The position numbers were made by a program, and so were the translations under genes. 46,206 nt of DNA from Methylocystis sp. (GTDB lineage Bacteria > Pseudomonadota > Alphaproteobacteria > Rhizobiales > Beijerinckiaceae). The notes under the pieces were generated by a model. The model worked only from the letters and a program-made list of their open reading frames with translations. It searched no databases and was not told where the DNA came from. The stretch lies in contig NZ_JAKFWS010000071.1 in NCBI RefSeq assembly GCF_021731785.1, forward strand, positions 1 through 46,206. Direction: 5' to 3'. Below, in pieces: positions 35,674 to 43,950 of the stretch; position 1 is the first letter of the stretch, and every line of letters begins with the position of its first letter.

Positions 35674-35800
35674 GAGGCGCGACTCGGGACTAGCCGTTGT
35701 CCCGAGACCTTTGCTGTCCGAGAGCGGCTTTTCCTCGCGGCTGCGTCGCCTATATCGACCTTCCTGGCGTCGCTTGGGACGCTGCTGGCGCAAAGCACAC

Positions 35801-36478
35801 ATGGAGAAATCTGGACACGTCATCCGAGCGAAGCCTCCGCCCGCCGTCGGCCCATTCGTTGAATCCCATTCGCTTTCGGCGCTGGCTGAGCAAGAGGCGG
35901 GCTGCACGCGCTGCCTGCTCTATAAAAACGCCACTCAGGTGGTTCCTGGAGAAGGATCGCCTCAGTCGCGCGTGCTGCTGATCGGCGAGCAGCCTGGAGA
36001 CCAGGAGGACTTGTCGGGACGCCCGTTCGTCGGACCCTCCGGCAAGCTCCTCGACATTGCGCTGGAGCGCGCCGGCGTCGCCCGCGACAAATGCTTCGTC
36101 ACGAATGCGGTGAAACATTTCAAATTCGAGCAGCGCGGCAAGCGCCGCCTGCACAAGAAGCCTGACGCCAGCGAGATCGACGCCTGCCGCTGGTGGCTCG
36201 ATCGCGAACGCGCTCTCGTCCGCCCGGGACTGATCGTGGCGCTCGGCGCGACCGCAATTCGCGGCGCCCTCGGCCGGTCGGAGACGGTGTCGCGCCTGCG
36301 CGGCGAAATCATCGACCTCGACGGCGGCGCGCAATTCTTGGCCACCGTTCACCCTTCCTCTCTGCTACGCTTGAAGGATGAATCAGATAAGCGCGAGGCA
36401 TGGCGAGGCTTCCTCGCCGATCTTCGGAAAATCGCCCATTGGATCGAAAAAGACGACGCCTTGCGCGCGGCGGGCTAA
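35801..36478 (+). CDS. udgX: uracil-DNA glycosylase, UdgX type
   Basis: UdgX removes uracil from DNA and, in studied members, becomes covalently bound to the abasic site through a histidine in a special loop. The 225-residue protein has motif A GEQPGDQED (62-70) and the R-loop KRRLHKKP (114-121) with the candidate cross-linking histidine H118. Four cysteines for a 4Fe-4S cluster are in place (C35, C38, C98, C129), and motif B is HPSSLLR. The start at 35801 avoids the Arg-rich upstream extension. Its 3' end overlaps the open frame of the next gene by about 100 bases. Confidence 0.9.
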   Translation: MEKSGHVIRAKPPPAVGPFVESHSLSALAEQEAGCTRCLLYKNATQVVPGEGSPQSRVLLIGEQPGDQEDLSGRPFVGPSGKLLDIALERAGVARDKCFVTNAVKHFKFEQRGKRRLHKKPDASEIDACRWWLDRERALVRPGLIVALGATAIRGALGRSETVSRLRGEIIDLDGGAQFLATVHPSSLLRLKDESDKREAWRGFLADLRKIAHWIEKDDALRAAG

Positions 36479-37592
36479 ACGAACCGCGCTGATCCTGTCG
36501 CTGGCCTACGCCGGCGCGGCGCAGGCCGAACTCTTAAAATTCGAGACGCGACCCAACGGCGCGGACGAGGCGGTGTCCGCGACAGGAAAGCTCAGCGGCG
36601 AGTCCTATGAGATTCTGGGAACGCTATCGAAGCCGGCGCAGCCGCCAAATGGCGGCGTAAAGTCGATTCTGATCGAAACGCAGCCGAGCGAAAATGTGAA
36701 ACCCCTCGCGCTTGAGCGTGGGCTCGCCGTGCTGACGCTCGATTTCGCCAAGCTCGCCGCCGAAGCCAAAGAGCCGGTCCTGCGCGACATCCTCGGACAT
36801 CTTCGCGGCGCGCTTAAGATGAAGCGCATCCTTGGCCGCGCGCAAGGGACAGACGCCGATGCAATGTCGGGCGCGGGTTCGGCATTCGACGGCTTGCTGC
36901 TGCATGACGCCAGTCGCGAGCCCGCCGCCCCGACGCGCTTCATCGCAACCTGGAACGCCGACGCCTATTGGGGCGAGAAGCCCCGCATCGAATTCGCCGC
37001 CAACGCGCCGCCGAATGGTCGGCGCTTCTATCTCGCCGGAATCGCCTCTTCGACGAGCGCGCCGAATTGCGCCGCGCCCATCGACGCGCGCGCTTTTGCG
37101 CCGGCGCAGCGGGCGCTTTTCGTCGCGCTCGACGAATGGACCGCGAAGGGCGTCGCGCCGCCTGGCTCGCGCGCCCCGCTCGATGGCGATCTGACGCCGG
37201 CGCAGGAATTGAAATGGCCGAAAGTCCCAGCTTTGCCGCCGCCGCCGGAAGGGGTCCGCCGCGTTCCGAAAATTGACGCCGACGGCAATGAGCTCGCCGG
37301 CCTGCGGATGCCCGACCTCGCGATGCCTGTCGCCACCTTCGCAGGCTTCAACGCGCAAAAGGACAAGAAGGGACCGCGCTGCGCCGCGGGCGCGGCGATT
37401 CCTTTCGCCGCCACCAGGACGGATCGGGAAAAGACCGGCGATCAGCGTCCTTCGCTTGTCGAGCGCTATGGATCACGCGCCTATTTCGTCGCGACGATGC
37501 GGGTCGTCGCCGACAAGCTCGTCAAGGACCGGCTGCTGTTGCAGAAGGACGCCGACGCCTATGTCGCGGCCGCGCGATCGGCGCCGTTTTAG
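36378..37592 (+). CDS. secreted alpha/beta hydrolase domain protein
   Basis: The mature part (ELLKFETRPNGADEAVSATG onward) resembles proteins annotated as 'alpha/beta hydrolase domain' (Abhydrolase_10-like): the block GSAFDGLLLHDASREPAAP, and the C-terminal GRRFYLAGIASST, then VPALPPPPEGVRRVPKIDAD, MPVATFAGFN, and RYGSRAYFVATMRVVADKLV. A signal-like segment (ALILSLAYAGAAQAE) lies near residue 38. The start is doubtful: the ATG at 36378 makes a long n-region and lies inside udgX, while non-ATG starts nearer 36480 are possible. It converges on tspO with a four-base overlap of stop codons. Confidence 0.65.
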   Translation: MNQISARHGEASSPIFGKSPIGSKKTTPCARRAKRTALILSLAYAGAAQAELLKFETRPNGADEAVSATGKLSGESYEILGTLSKPAQPPNGGVKSILIETQPSENVKPLALERGLAVLTLDFAKLAAEAKEPVLRDILGHLRGALKMKRILGRAQGTDADAMSGAGSAFDGLLLHDASREPAAPTRFIATWNADAYWGEKPRIEFAANAPPNGRRFYLAGIASSTSAPNCAAPIDARAFAPAQRALFVALDEWTAKGVAPPGSRAPLDGDLTPAQELKWPKVPALPPPPEGVRRVPKIDADGNELAGLRMPDLAMPVATFAGFNAQKDKKGPRCAAGAAIPFAATRTDREKTGDQRPSLVERYGSRAYFVATMRVVADKLVKDRLLLQKDADAYVAAARSAPF

Positions 37593-38092
37593 GAGTTGAG
37601 GATGAATATCCCGACGTTGAGATAGGTGGCGAAAGCCACCCAGAAGGCGGTCGGGGCCAGGGTATAGCCCGCGACGCGGTCGAGCCGATAGAACAGAACA
37701 ATCGTCGCGATGAGGAGCGCCTCCATCGGCACAATGACGATGAGTCCGAGCAGCGGGCTTCGCGCGTAGAAGAAGGCGAAGGACCAAGCCGTGTTCAAAA
37801 CAAGCTGAACAAAAAAGATCAAGATCGCGGCGCTACGGCCTGGCGCGCCCGGCTCAAGCCGCAGAATGCGGTAAAACGCGTAGGCCATCAGAATGTAGAG
37901 GGTCGTCCACGCCGGCCCGAACACCCAATTCGGCGGGTTCAATGGCGGCTTGGCGAGCGTGTCGTACCAAGGCGCGATGTTCGGCGTCGTCGCGAAACTG
38001 CCGAGCAGCGCCGCGGCGAGCACGGGCGCGGCCGCGGCGATTGCAGCGACGAGGGGCGACGACCGATCGCGAAAAGACGTTGAACGGCTCAT
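37589..38092 (-). CDS. tspO: TspO/MBR family protein
   Basis: The 167-residue inner-membrane protein has five hydrophobic segments and the family signature APWYDTLAKPPLNPPNWVFG followed by PAWTTLYILMAYAFY. TspO proteins bind tetrapyrroles and in alphaproteobacteria modulate pigment genes and stress responses. The ATG at 38092 is preceded by AGGAGG; the longer open frame to 38143 is not needed. It follows the outer-membrane barrel gene by 47 bases on the same strand. Confidence 0.95.
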   Translation of the reverse strand: MSRSTSFRDRSSPLVAAIAAAAPVLAAALLGSFATTPNIAPWYDTLAKPPLNPPNWVFGPAWTTLYILMAYAFYRILRLEPGAPGRSAAILIFFVQLVLNTAWSFAFFYARSPLLGLIVIVPMEALLIATIVLFYRLDRVAGYTLAPTAFWVAFATYLNVGIFILNS

Positions 38093-38139
38093 TGCGCCTC
38101 CTGACGCTGCGCCCGCATATCGGGCGCGGCGCGTCGGCT

Positions 38140-39039
38140 TCAAGGCTGCAACGGCGCCGGTAAAAACACCGGCGCGGCGCCGGTGCGAACGCTGTTCTGC
38201 GAGGCGAACATGTCGTCCTTCAGCCAGTTGGTCGGGTCGTCCTCGCGGTGCCTGGCGATCAGCGTCTTGTCGCTCTGGCCGAGATAGATGCGCACGCCGC
38301 CCCAGACGGCCTTGTAGTCATTTTCGCCCACGCGGCTTTCGATGAAGCCGGTGACCGCGGAATTGCCGAGATTCCAGATGAGCGCCTCGCCGCCGAGCGC
38401 TGCGGCATGGCGGCCGCCGACATAACGATGGCCGACCGAGATTTTGACATTGTAGGTCGGATAGACGCTGATATCGAACATGTCGAAGAAGCGCCCGCGC
38501 CGGGGCTGCCACTGATAGGCGAGAACCCCCGGCCCATAGCCCAGCGGCGTGAGGAAGTGTCCCGAACTCTCCTCATAGCCGGCGACGCTGGCGAGAGAAA
38601 ACGGTCCGTAATAATAGGCGCCTTCCGCGCCCAGGCGGAAACGCGTGTCGTCGAGACGCTTGTCGTTGGCGATCGCTCCATAGGCTCCAAGGAGGCCAAC
38701 GCTCGGATCGCGCCAGAAGGCGTGTCCGGCGCCGGCGGCCACGAAGAAGCCGCGATGGCCCGCCGCGAGCGCGTCGATCTGAAAACCGAATCGGTCGCCG
38801 GCCGGGGCGGTAATCGACCCCATCCCGCCCGCCGAAGCGTTGTTCAAACGCGCGAAGCCGAGCCAGTCCGAGCCGCCGCCGAAACCTTCGAGCTTGCCGT
38901 TGACTCCGTCGACCGCGCGTTTAGGGCCGGCCTTTTCCGAGAGCGGCGGCTTCCACCACGAAAGATTGTCCTCGGCCCGCGCTGAAGACACGGCGAAGGC
39001 GACCGCCAGAACGGCGAGAAGCTGACGCGTGAATGACAT
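38140..39039 (-). CDS. putative outer-membrane beta-barrel protein
   Basis: The 299-residue protein has a signal peptide (MSFTRQLLAVLAVAFAVSSA-RAED) and alternating amphipathic, Gly/Tyr-rich strands (GGSDWLGFARLNNASAGGMG, RLGAEGAYYYGPFSLASVAG, YNVKISVGHRYVGGRHAAAL). Near the C-terminus it has VRIYLGQSDKTLIARHREDD, a phrase seen in uncharacterised alphaproteobacterial barrel proteins, some labelled BcsS-like. The last residues (VFLPAPLQP) do not end in an aromatic, unlike classical porins. Function unknown. Confidence 0.6.
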   Translation of the reverse strand: MSFTRQLLAVLAVAFAVSSARAEDNLSWWKPPLSEKAGPKRAVDGVNGKLEGFGGGSDWLGFARLNNASAGGMGSITAPAGDRFGFQIDALAAGHRGFFVAAGAGHAFWRDPSVGLLGAYGAIANDKRLDDTRFRLGAEGAYYYGPFSLASVAGYEESSGHFLTPLGYGPGVLAYQWQPRRGRFFDMFDISVYPTYNVKISVGHRYVGGRHAAALGGEALIWNLGNSAVTGFIESRVGENDYKAVWGGVRIYLGQSDKTLIARHREDDPTNWLKDDMFASQNSVRTGAAPVFLPAPLQP

Positions 39040-39168
39040 GTGATTGATGTTCCGTGCGCTGATCGTCGCGAGCGTTTGACCCTAACCGGGTTCAGTCTCG
39101 CTGGCTGTCACATTGTCGCAACAGAACGCGAAAAATAGAGGCGTTTCGGAACCAAAATCGCTGGGCAG

Positions 39169-40386
39169 TTAATATTGCGGATCAAGGCTTTGGCCGGCGG
39201 CGTTCAGGTGTTCGCTTAAGTTCTCGCGAGTCGCCGGGTCGATGACCGCGAACGGCGCGGCGACCGCCGCGCCGGCCACGCCGCCGACCGCCGAAACCGC
39301 GCCGGCGGTCATCAGCCCGAGACGATCGCCGACGCCGGCCTGGCCGTCCTTGAGCGGCTGCCCCTGTGCAAGCCTGATTCCGATCGAGCGCACGACCGCC
39401 GGGGAGGTGGCGAAGGTGCTGTGCCCCAAAGCATCGCTGGAAGCGACGTTGGTCAGATCGATGACTTTGATTTGATCGCGGTAGAGGACTTCGTTGTAGG
39501 GCGGCGCGCTGGGATCGACGGCCCCCAGTCGCGTATTGCCCCAGAACCGGCGAGACGCGGCAAGCGCGTCATCGTCTCGCGAGGCGAATAGCGTGAAGAC
39601 AGAAGGCCGAATCCCGATCGCCGCGATTTGGCGCCGGAAGACGTCGAAATCGACGTCAGGCGCGGCGAGCATGACATTCTCTATTTTCGATCCGATCTGG
39701 CCGTTGCGGATCGCCATCTGGCGCAGCGCCTCCAGCGTCACCCAATTGCCCATGGAATGCGCCAGGATCGAGATTTCGCCGACGTCCTGGTCGCGCTGCA
39801 GCGCCTGAAGAACGCTTTCCAAGGCGTCCCGTGAGTAGCTGGCGCTCTCATGATCATAGCCATATTGCAACAGCCGGCCGCGCGACGGCCAGGTGAACAG
39901 CACGGGCGTCACGTCGGCGCGCGAGTCGTGGACGATCTGCGCGAAACGATAGACGGCTTCCTCGAAACGCGTGTTGTAGCCGTGAACGAAGAGCAGCACC
40001 TGGCGCCTGGGCGTCTTGCGGATGCGCGCGTTGAACGCGGCGATCGCCGCCTCCTTGCTGAGGACGTCGGCGTGAACGGTGGCGAATTGGGTGGCGGGAT
40101 CGGGAGTCGGCGCTTGCGGCCATTGAACTTCGCCGATCACGCGGGCGGAGTCGGGCGGGATCGATACCGCGATGTCGGCGAAGTGGACGCCCCGTCCGCG
40201 TTCGCCGGAGAAGATGACGCCGGGCTCCGACGGGTCCGGTGCTCTGGTTGTGATGACGAGCAGGTCGACGACGCTTGCGCCGGGCGCGACCCGATGCGTC
40301 GCGACGAGCGTTCCGTGCGGGCGGCTCGCGCAAGCACTGACGGCGAGCGCAAAAAATGCCGCCAATATAATCCGTCCGCGCCCCAT
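39169..40386 (-). CDS. alpha/beta hydrolase lipoprotein, DUF900 family
   Basis: The 405-residue protein starts MGRGRIILAAFFALAVSACA, with a lipobox VSAC, so it should be anchored in a membrane facing the periplasm. It has the DUF900 pattern: LLVITTRAPDPSEPGVIFSG, then RQVLLFVHGYNTRFEEAVYR, and VLFTWPSRGRLLQYGYDHES. The nucleophile region is ISILAHSMGNWVTLEALRQM and a late segment reads VMLAAPDVDFDVF. These are esterase-like hydrolases of unknown substrate. The upstream open frame to 40461 is not needed because the lipoprotein signal starts at 40386. Confidence 0.85.
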   Translation of the reverse strand: MGRGRIILAAFFALAVSACASRPHGTLVATHRVAPGASVVDLLVITTRAPDPSEPGVIFSGERGRGVHFADIAVSIPPDSARVIGEVQWPQAPTPDPATQFATVHADVLSKEAAIAAFNARIRKTPRRQVLLFVHGYNTRFEEAVYRFAQIVHDSRADVTPVLFTWPSRGRLLQYGYDHESASYSRDALESVLQALQRDQDVGEISILAHSMGNWVTLEALRQMAIRNGQIGSKIENVMLAAPDVDFDVFRRQIAAIGIRPSVFTLFASRDDDALAASRRFWGNTRLGAVDPSAPPYNEVLYRDQIKVIDLTNVASSDALGHSTFATSPAVVRSIGIRLAQGQPLKDGQAGVGDRLGLMTAGAVSAVGGVAGAAVAAPFAVIDPATRENLSEHLNAAGQSLDPQY

Positions 40387-40599
40387 CAAACCGCCGTGCT
40401 CGAAAAATCGTCGCGCCGCCAAGGCCGTCGAGGCGAAGCTAACTACGCTCCACTCCGTCATTTTTGCGGCGCAATTGCGGCGCGCCGCCTAGGCTGTGCG
40501 CAAGCGCACTGATTTCTAGGGAGAAATGCGGCATGATCGCAACGCTCGCACGAGAGTGGAGCGTCGGCGGCGGGGCTGGGACGAATCGCCGCCGGCTGC

Positions 40600-40630
40600 G
40601 CAGGGGAGAGTCTTGAAGGCTTTCCCCTGC
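40600..40630 (-). terminator. hairpin downstream of the host-attachment-family gene
   Basis: GCAGGGGA (40600-40607) and TCCCCTGC (40623-40630) form a perfect 8-bp stem immediately beyond the stop codon at 40634. No T-run follows on the minus strand. Confidence 0.4.
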
Positions 40631-40633
40631 CTC

Positions 40634-41083
40634 TCAGCCGCGAGTCAGCGCCTTTTCGATATCCTTGAGCGGATGGCGGGTCAGGTCCTTGGCGAGTTCG
40701 CCGACGACCTTGCTTTGCGCCTTGGCCGACAGCTCCTTGCGGATTTCTCCCAGGGCGCGCGGCGGCGCGACGATGGCGATGGCGTTCAATTCGCCCGATT
40801 CGGCCGCCCGATTGATGCGCTCCGCCATCGCGCGGGCGAAGCGCTCTTCCTCCAGCTCATGCCAGTCGGCGTCTTCCACCGCGCTGCGCACGCCGCCTTT
40901 CGAGGCGAAGCTGCGGCCTGGTTTATCCGTGCCCTGTTCGCGCGTCGCGGGATTTTCGTCGATGCGGGTCTCGACGACCCGAAGATCAAGCAGATCGGCG
41001 TCGCCGTGGTTTTGGAAAAAGAGCGCGCGGCGGCCGTCTCCGACCAGGACCCAGGCGCCGTTGCCGACAGAAAATTCGATCAT
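40634..41083 (-). CDS. host attachment family protein
   Basis: The 149-residue protein reads MIEFSVGNGAWVLVGDGRRA followed by LFFQNHGDADLLDLRVVETR, then DWHELEEERFARAMAERINR, IAIVAPPRALGEIRKELSAK and ELAKDLTRHPLKDIEKAL. This is the family named after a plant-attachment protein of Agrobacterium (host_attach). The fold resembles archaeal release factor-like domains, and the true role is unknown. GGCGAGGA precedes the ATG. It stands alone. Confidence 0.9.
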   Translation of the reverse strand: MIEFSVGNGAWVLVGDGRRALFFQNHGDADLLDLRVVETRIDENPATREQGTDKPGRSFASKGGVRSAVEDADWHELEEERFARAMAERINRAAESGELNAIAIVAPPRALGEIRKELSAKAQSKVVGELAKDLTRHPLKDIEKALTRG

Positions 41084-41348
41084 GATGTGTCCTCGCCTTC
41101 TATATTGTTCGCATTGTTCTTGGCGCTTTTTTTTTGCGCTTGTTTTCTAGCGCTTACGCGGGCGATTTGTCCCGCTGGCGCTGGTTCGCGCCGGCAGGCT
41201 CTCGTTTCAAGGATAGTACGCCGCGGGGCGCTCTCAAATCGACCGTTGCGACCAGATCGTGTTGTATTGGACGCAATCGTCCAATTGTAAATGACGCAAT
41301 CGGTCTCAAAAGCTGGAGCGGCGCGCTCATTGCACAAAAAACCGGGCT

Positions 41349-41642
41349 CTATGCGGCGAGCTTCTCCTCCTTGCCGGCCGGCTCTCTCATCTGCTGCAGC
41401 GCGGCGTCGAGCGCGCCGGCGCTTGCGGCGTCGCGCGGCCCATGCCGTTGCAGGGCGGCGCTCCGCCTGATCGAGCGTTCATTAAGCGCCCAGAGCAGCC
41501 AGCACGCGCCCAAAATGCTCAGCAGCGCCGTATAAGGTTCGCTAGGGGCCAAGGATGAAAGGAACGAGAAATCGGGAACGCATTCCTTGGCGTATTCGCA
41601 CGCGTCCGACCAATCCTGAAACCACTGTCTGATCGATTCCAT
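41349..41642 (-). CDS. small single-span membrane protein
   Basis: A 97-residue frame starts at the ATG at 41642, with AGGAGG six bases upstream. It reads MESIRQWFQDWSDACEYAKE, one membrane segment (PYTALLSILGACWLLWAL) and a charged cytoplasmic-type tail ending KEEKLAA. The strong ribosome-binding site supports it. I do not recognise the family. The frame is open further upstream, but that part is out of character. Confidence 0.55.
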   Translation of the reverse strand: MESIRQWFQDWSDACEYAKECVPDFSFLSSLAPSEPYTALLSILGACWLLWALNERSIRRSAALQRHGPRDAASAGALDAALQQMREPAGKEEKLAA

Positions 41643-41879
41643 CGAGACCTCCTTGCCGCGCAGCATTCGAACAGCGCACGCCCCGCCGTCGAATGTATAG
41701 CGCAGGTACATTGCAAGGATTGTGCGAAGCAGCATGTCGCACGTCAATCGTCGCAGGCGCAGACAAATTGGCGCACTGCCTTGAAATTAGGCAAAAAACT
41801 AGCGCGTCGCTAAGACCGCCAAATGGGATCTGGCGCGCAGAATTCGTCGATTATCTCGCCGAGACGTGGTGAGCGCCGA

Positions 41880-42683
41880 TCAGGACGCTTCGCTGATCGG
41901 CCATTCGCCCTTATAGACGCCGCCCTTGCTGTCGTGCGCCTCGACGCGAATCGTCTTCGCGCCGTTCGGCGCATAGGTGAAGCGGAACGTCGGGTCTTCG
42001 GAGAGCGAGATGCCGCCTTCCATCTTGAAGATCGGCGCATCGCCCTGAAAGACTTCGACGGAGTCGATAAAATGAGCCGGCAGATAGGCGCGCGAGACCG
42101 GGTCCATCTGCATTCCCGAGGCGTTGGGATGGCGGATCATGATCTGCGCTTCTCGCGTCATTGGATCGGCGCTTTTGAACTCCCGATATTTCATCTTGCC
42201 GATATTGGCGACCGCCTCGTCTTGATCCTTGACGGCGGGCGCCGAACAGCCGCCCGAGGCTTTGACGAATTTGGCGTCGGCGCGAAGCTTGCCGTCGCCC
42301 ATCTCGGCCACCGCATGGACGTTGGAGTAGGAATTCACCCGCACGCGGGTTTCGATGAAGCCGACGCCGGATTTGTCGCCGAGCGTGAAGGCCGCCGCCA
42401 TGGGCATCGGGTTCTGGTCGATGACGAGCGTCGCGACCTTGATCTGCGAGGGATCGGGAAAGCGCAGGGTCATCGGCACGATCGCCGCGTCCTCGGCGCG
42501 CGCCGGCGCGTCGAGCGTTATGGCGCCGTCGGCCGCCGAGATCGGCCGGTTTTGGAAAATGTCGACGACGAGGCCGGGCCAGGGATCAGGCGCGGTTTGG
42601 GCGAGGGCCCGGGTCGCAAACAGGGCGAAGAGGGCGCCGGCGGCGCAAAGGGCAGTTTTGTTCATCCGGCATCCTCCAAACAC
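41880..42683 (-). CDS. quinoprotein dehydrogenase-associated SoxYZ-like carrier
   Basis: The 267-residue periplasmic protein (signal peptide MNKTALCAAGALFALFATRA) fuses a SoxY-like and a SoxZ-like half. The SoxY half has the swinging-arm type cysteine in SGGCSAPAVK (C140). The SoxZ half runs from EFKSADPMTREAQIMIRHPN through HFIDSVEVFQGDAPIFKMEG to FRFTYAPNGAKTIRVEAHDS. Such fusions are known next to PQQ dehydrogenase genes of the Xox type and are named for that link, though their chemistry is not established. It follows the zinc metallohydrolase gene by 52 bases on the same strand, divergent from xoxF. Confidence 0.9.
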   Translation of the reverse strand: MFGGCRMNKTALCAAGALFALFATRALAQTAPDPWPGLVVDIFQNRPISAADGAITLDAPARAEDAAIVPMTLRFPDPSQIKVATLVIDQNPMPMAAAFTLGDKSGVGFIETRVRVNSYSNVHAVAEMGDGKLRADAKFVKASGGCSAPAVKDQDEAVANIGKMKYREFKSADPMTREAQIMIRHPNASGMQMDPVSRAYLPAHFIDSVEVFQGDAPIFKMEGGISLSEDPTFRFTYAPNGAKTIRVEAHDSKGGVYKGEWPISEAS

Positions 42684-42735
42684 GTCCGGCAGAATAAGCG
42701 GGAACTGTCTTCGCCGTCACGTGACAAAGTCATTC

Positions 42736-43659
42736 TCACGGCGCTTCCCATTCAAGCTCGGCGAATCCGGCTGTCGCGTTGCGGGCATTGTAGTCGTCAA
42801 ACAGCCGCCATTTCTCCCGTTGTTCCGCGCCCGCCGTCTTGGCGGCCGCCGCGACGCTCTCGCCCTTCTTGATCGCGGCGCGAAGATCGGCGGTGAGCCG
42901 CATCAGATAGGCGCGCTGATCGTCGAGCGCCTTGGGCCAGGGCGCGGGCAGGGGCCCATGGCCGGCGACGACCTGAGTCGCCTTGATCGCCGCGAGCCTG
43001 TCGGCCACGTCGAGAAAGCCGAGCAGACTGCCGTCGACGACCGGCACATGCTGGAGAAAGAGCAGGTCGCCGGAAAACAACACGCCGCTTTTTGGATCGA
43101 GAATGGTGAGGTCGCATTCGCTATGCGCCGTGCGCCAGGCCTGCAGGACGATCTCGCGATGACCGAGATCGAGCGTCATCGTCCCTTCGACGGTCACGGT
43201 CGGCGCCACGATCGTGACGCCGTCGAGCGCGTCGCCCATTTGCGCGCGAAAAGCTGAGAGATAATGCGGCCCGCGCGCGGCGAGCGCCCGCGGCAGATTC
43301 TTGTGCCCGACGAAAATCCCCCCGGTCTCGACGAAAGCGCCATTGCCGAACGTATGGTCGGGATGGGCGTGGGTATTGATGACGTAGCGGATGGGCTTCT
43401 GCGTCGTCTCGCGCAGCGCGGCGAGAAAGGCGCGGCCTTCGATCACGCTGCCGCCCGTGTCGATCACCGCGACCGCGTCGTCCCCGACGATCGCCCCGAG
43501 ATTGGCGATGTCGCCGAGATTTTCCCGCGTCATGAGGGAAGTTTTCCCCTCATGCGCGTAAACGCCGGGCGCGATTTCATTTAAGGAGAAGGCCGGCGCG
43601 GCGCTTGCGGCAAAAAGCGCCGCGAACGCCGCGACAAGAGCCAGCATGATATGCAACAT
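42736..43659 (-). CDS. quinoprotein relay system zinc metallohydrolase
   Basis: This 307-residue exported metallo-beta-lactamase-fold protein has a signal peptide (MLHIMLALVAAFAALFAASA) and the zinc motif NTHAHPDHTFGNGAFVETGG (HxHxDH). A downstream His lies in TAHSECDLTILDPKSGVLFS with the metal-bridging Asp region GDLLFLQHVPVVDG, and the final His in VVAGHGPLP. With the SoxYZ-like carrier it forms the pair regularly found near PQQ-dependent dehydrogenases. The ATG at 43659 follows AAGGCTAACAAC; the longer open frame to 43707 is less likely. It may act on a sulfur-linked or PQQ-related substrate, but this is unproven. Confidence 0.85.
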   Translation of the reverse strand: MLHIMLALVAAFAALFAASAAPAFSLNEIAPGVYAHEGKTSLMTRENLGDIANLGAIVGDDAVAVIDTGGSVIEGRAFLAALRETTQKPIRYVINTHAHPDHTFGNGAFVETGGIFVGHKNLPRALAARGPHYLSAFRAQMGDALDGVTIVAPTVTVEGTMTLDLGHREIVLQAWRTAHSECDLTILDPKSGVLFSGDLLFLQHVPVVDGSLLGFLDVADRLAAIKATQVVAGHGPLPAPWPKALDDQRAYLMRLTADLRAAIKKGESVAAAAKTAGAEQREKWRLFDDYNARNATAGFAELEWEAP

Positions 43660-43730
43660 GTTGTTAGCCTTGGCTGTTTGCTGAGCCGGCGCTGCAACGC
43701 ATCGCACGGTTGCGCCATTGTTTTTTGCGA

Positions 43731-43759
43731 TTGCGATTCAACCGTTAGCGACATATTAT
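43731..43759 (+). promoter_or_regulatory. candidate sigma-70-type promoter of xoxF
   Basis: TTGCGA (43731-43736) and TATTAT (43754-43759) are separated by 17 bases in the 291-base divergent region. They match four and five of six consensus bases. A start near 43766 would leave a leader of about 185 bases before the xoxF ATG. The rest of the region shows no recognised motif. Confidence 0.4.
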
Positions 43760-43950
43760 CCCGCCGTTTCCGAGTAAAAGATGCCTCCCGGACGGGAACT
43801 GGGAGCTTCTCGCCGCTGGCGGAGTTTTCGTCCCGCCGGCATGAGACATAAACGGAAATCGCCTTCCCAATGTCGAGGCGCCTAGGAGGCGCGACGTCGG
43901 CGGCGGCGCAACAATAACGCGCGCCACGGCGTCGTCAGGAGGAAAAGCTC

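Noticed and set aside
41080-41337. 85-codon minus-strand frame upstream of the host-attachment gene
   Set aside because: No ribosome-binding site or recognisable sequence, and it overlaps the promoter area of the next gene.
41823-42872. 349-codon plus-strand frame over the SoxYZ-like gene
   Set aside because: Antisense to a gene with a clear GGC carrier motif; no independent evidence.
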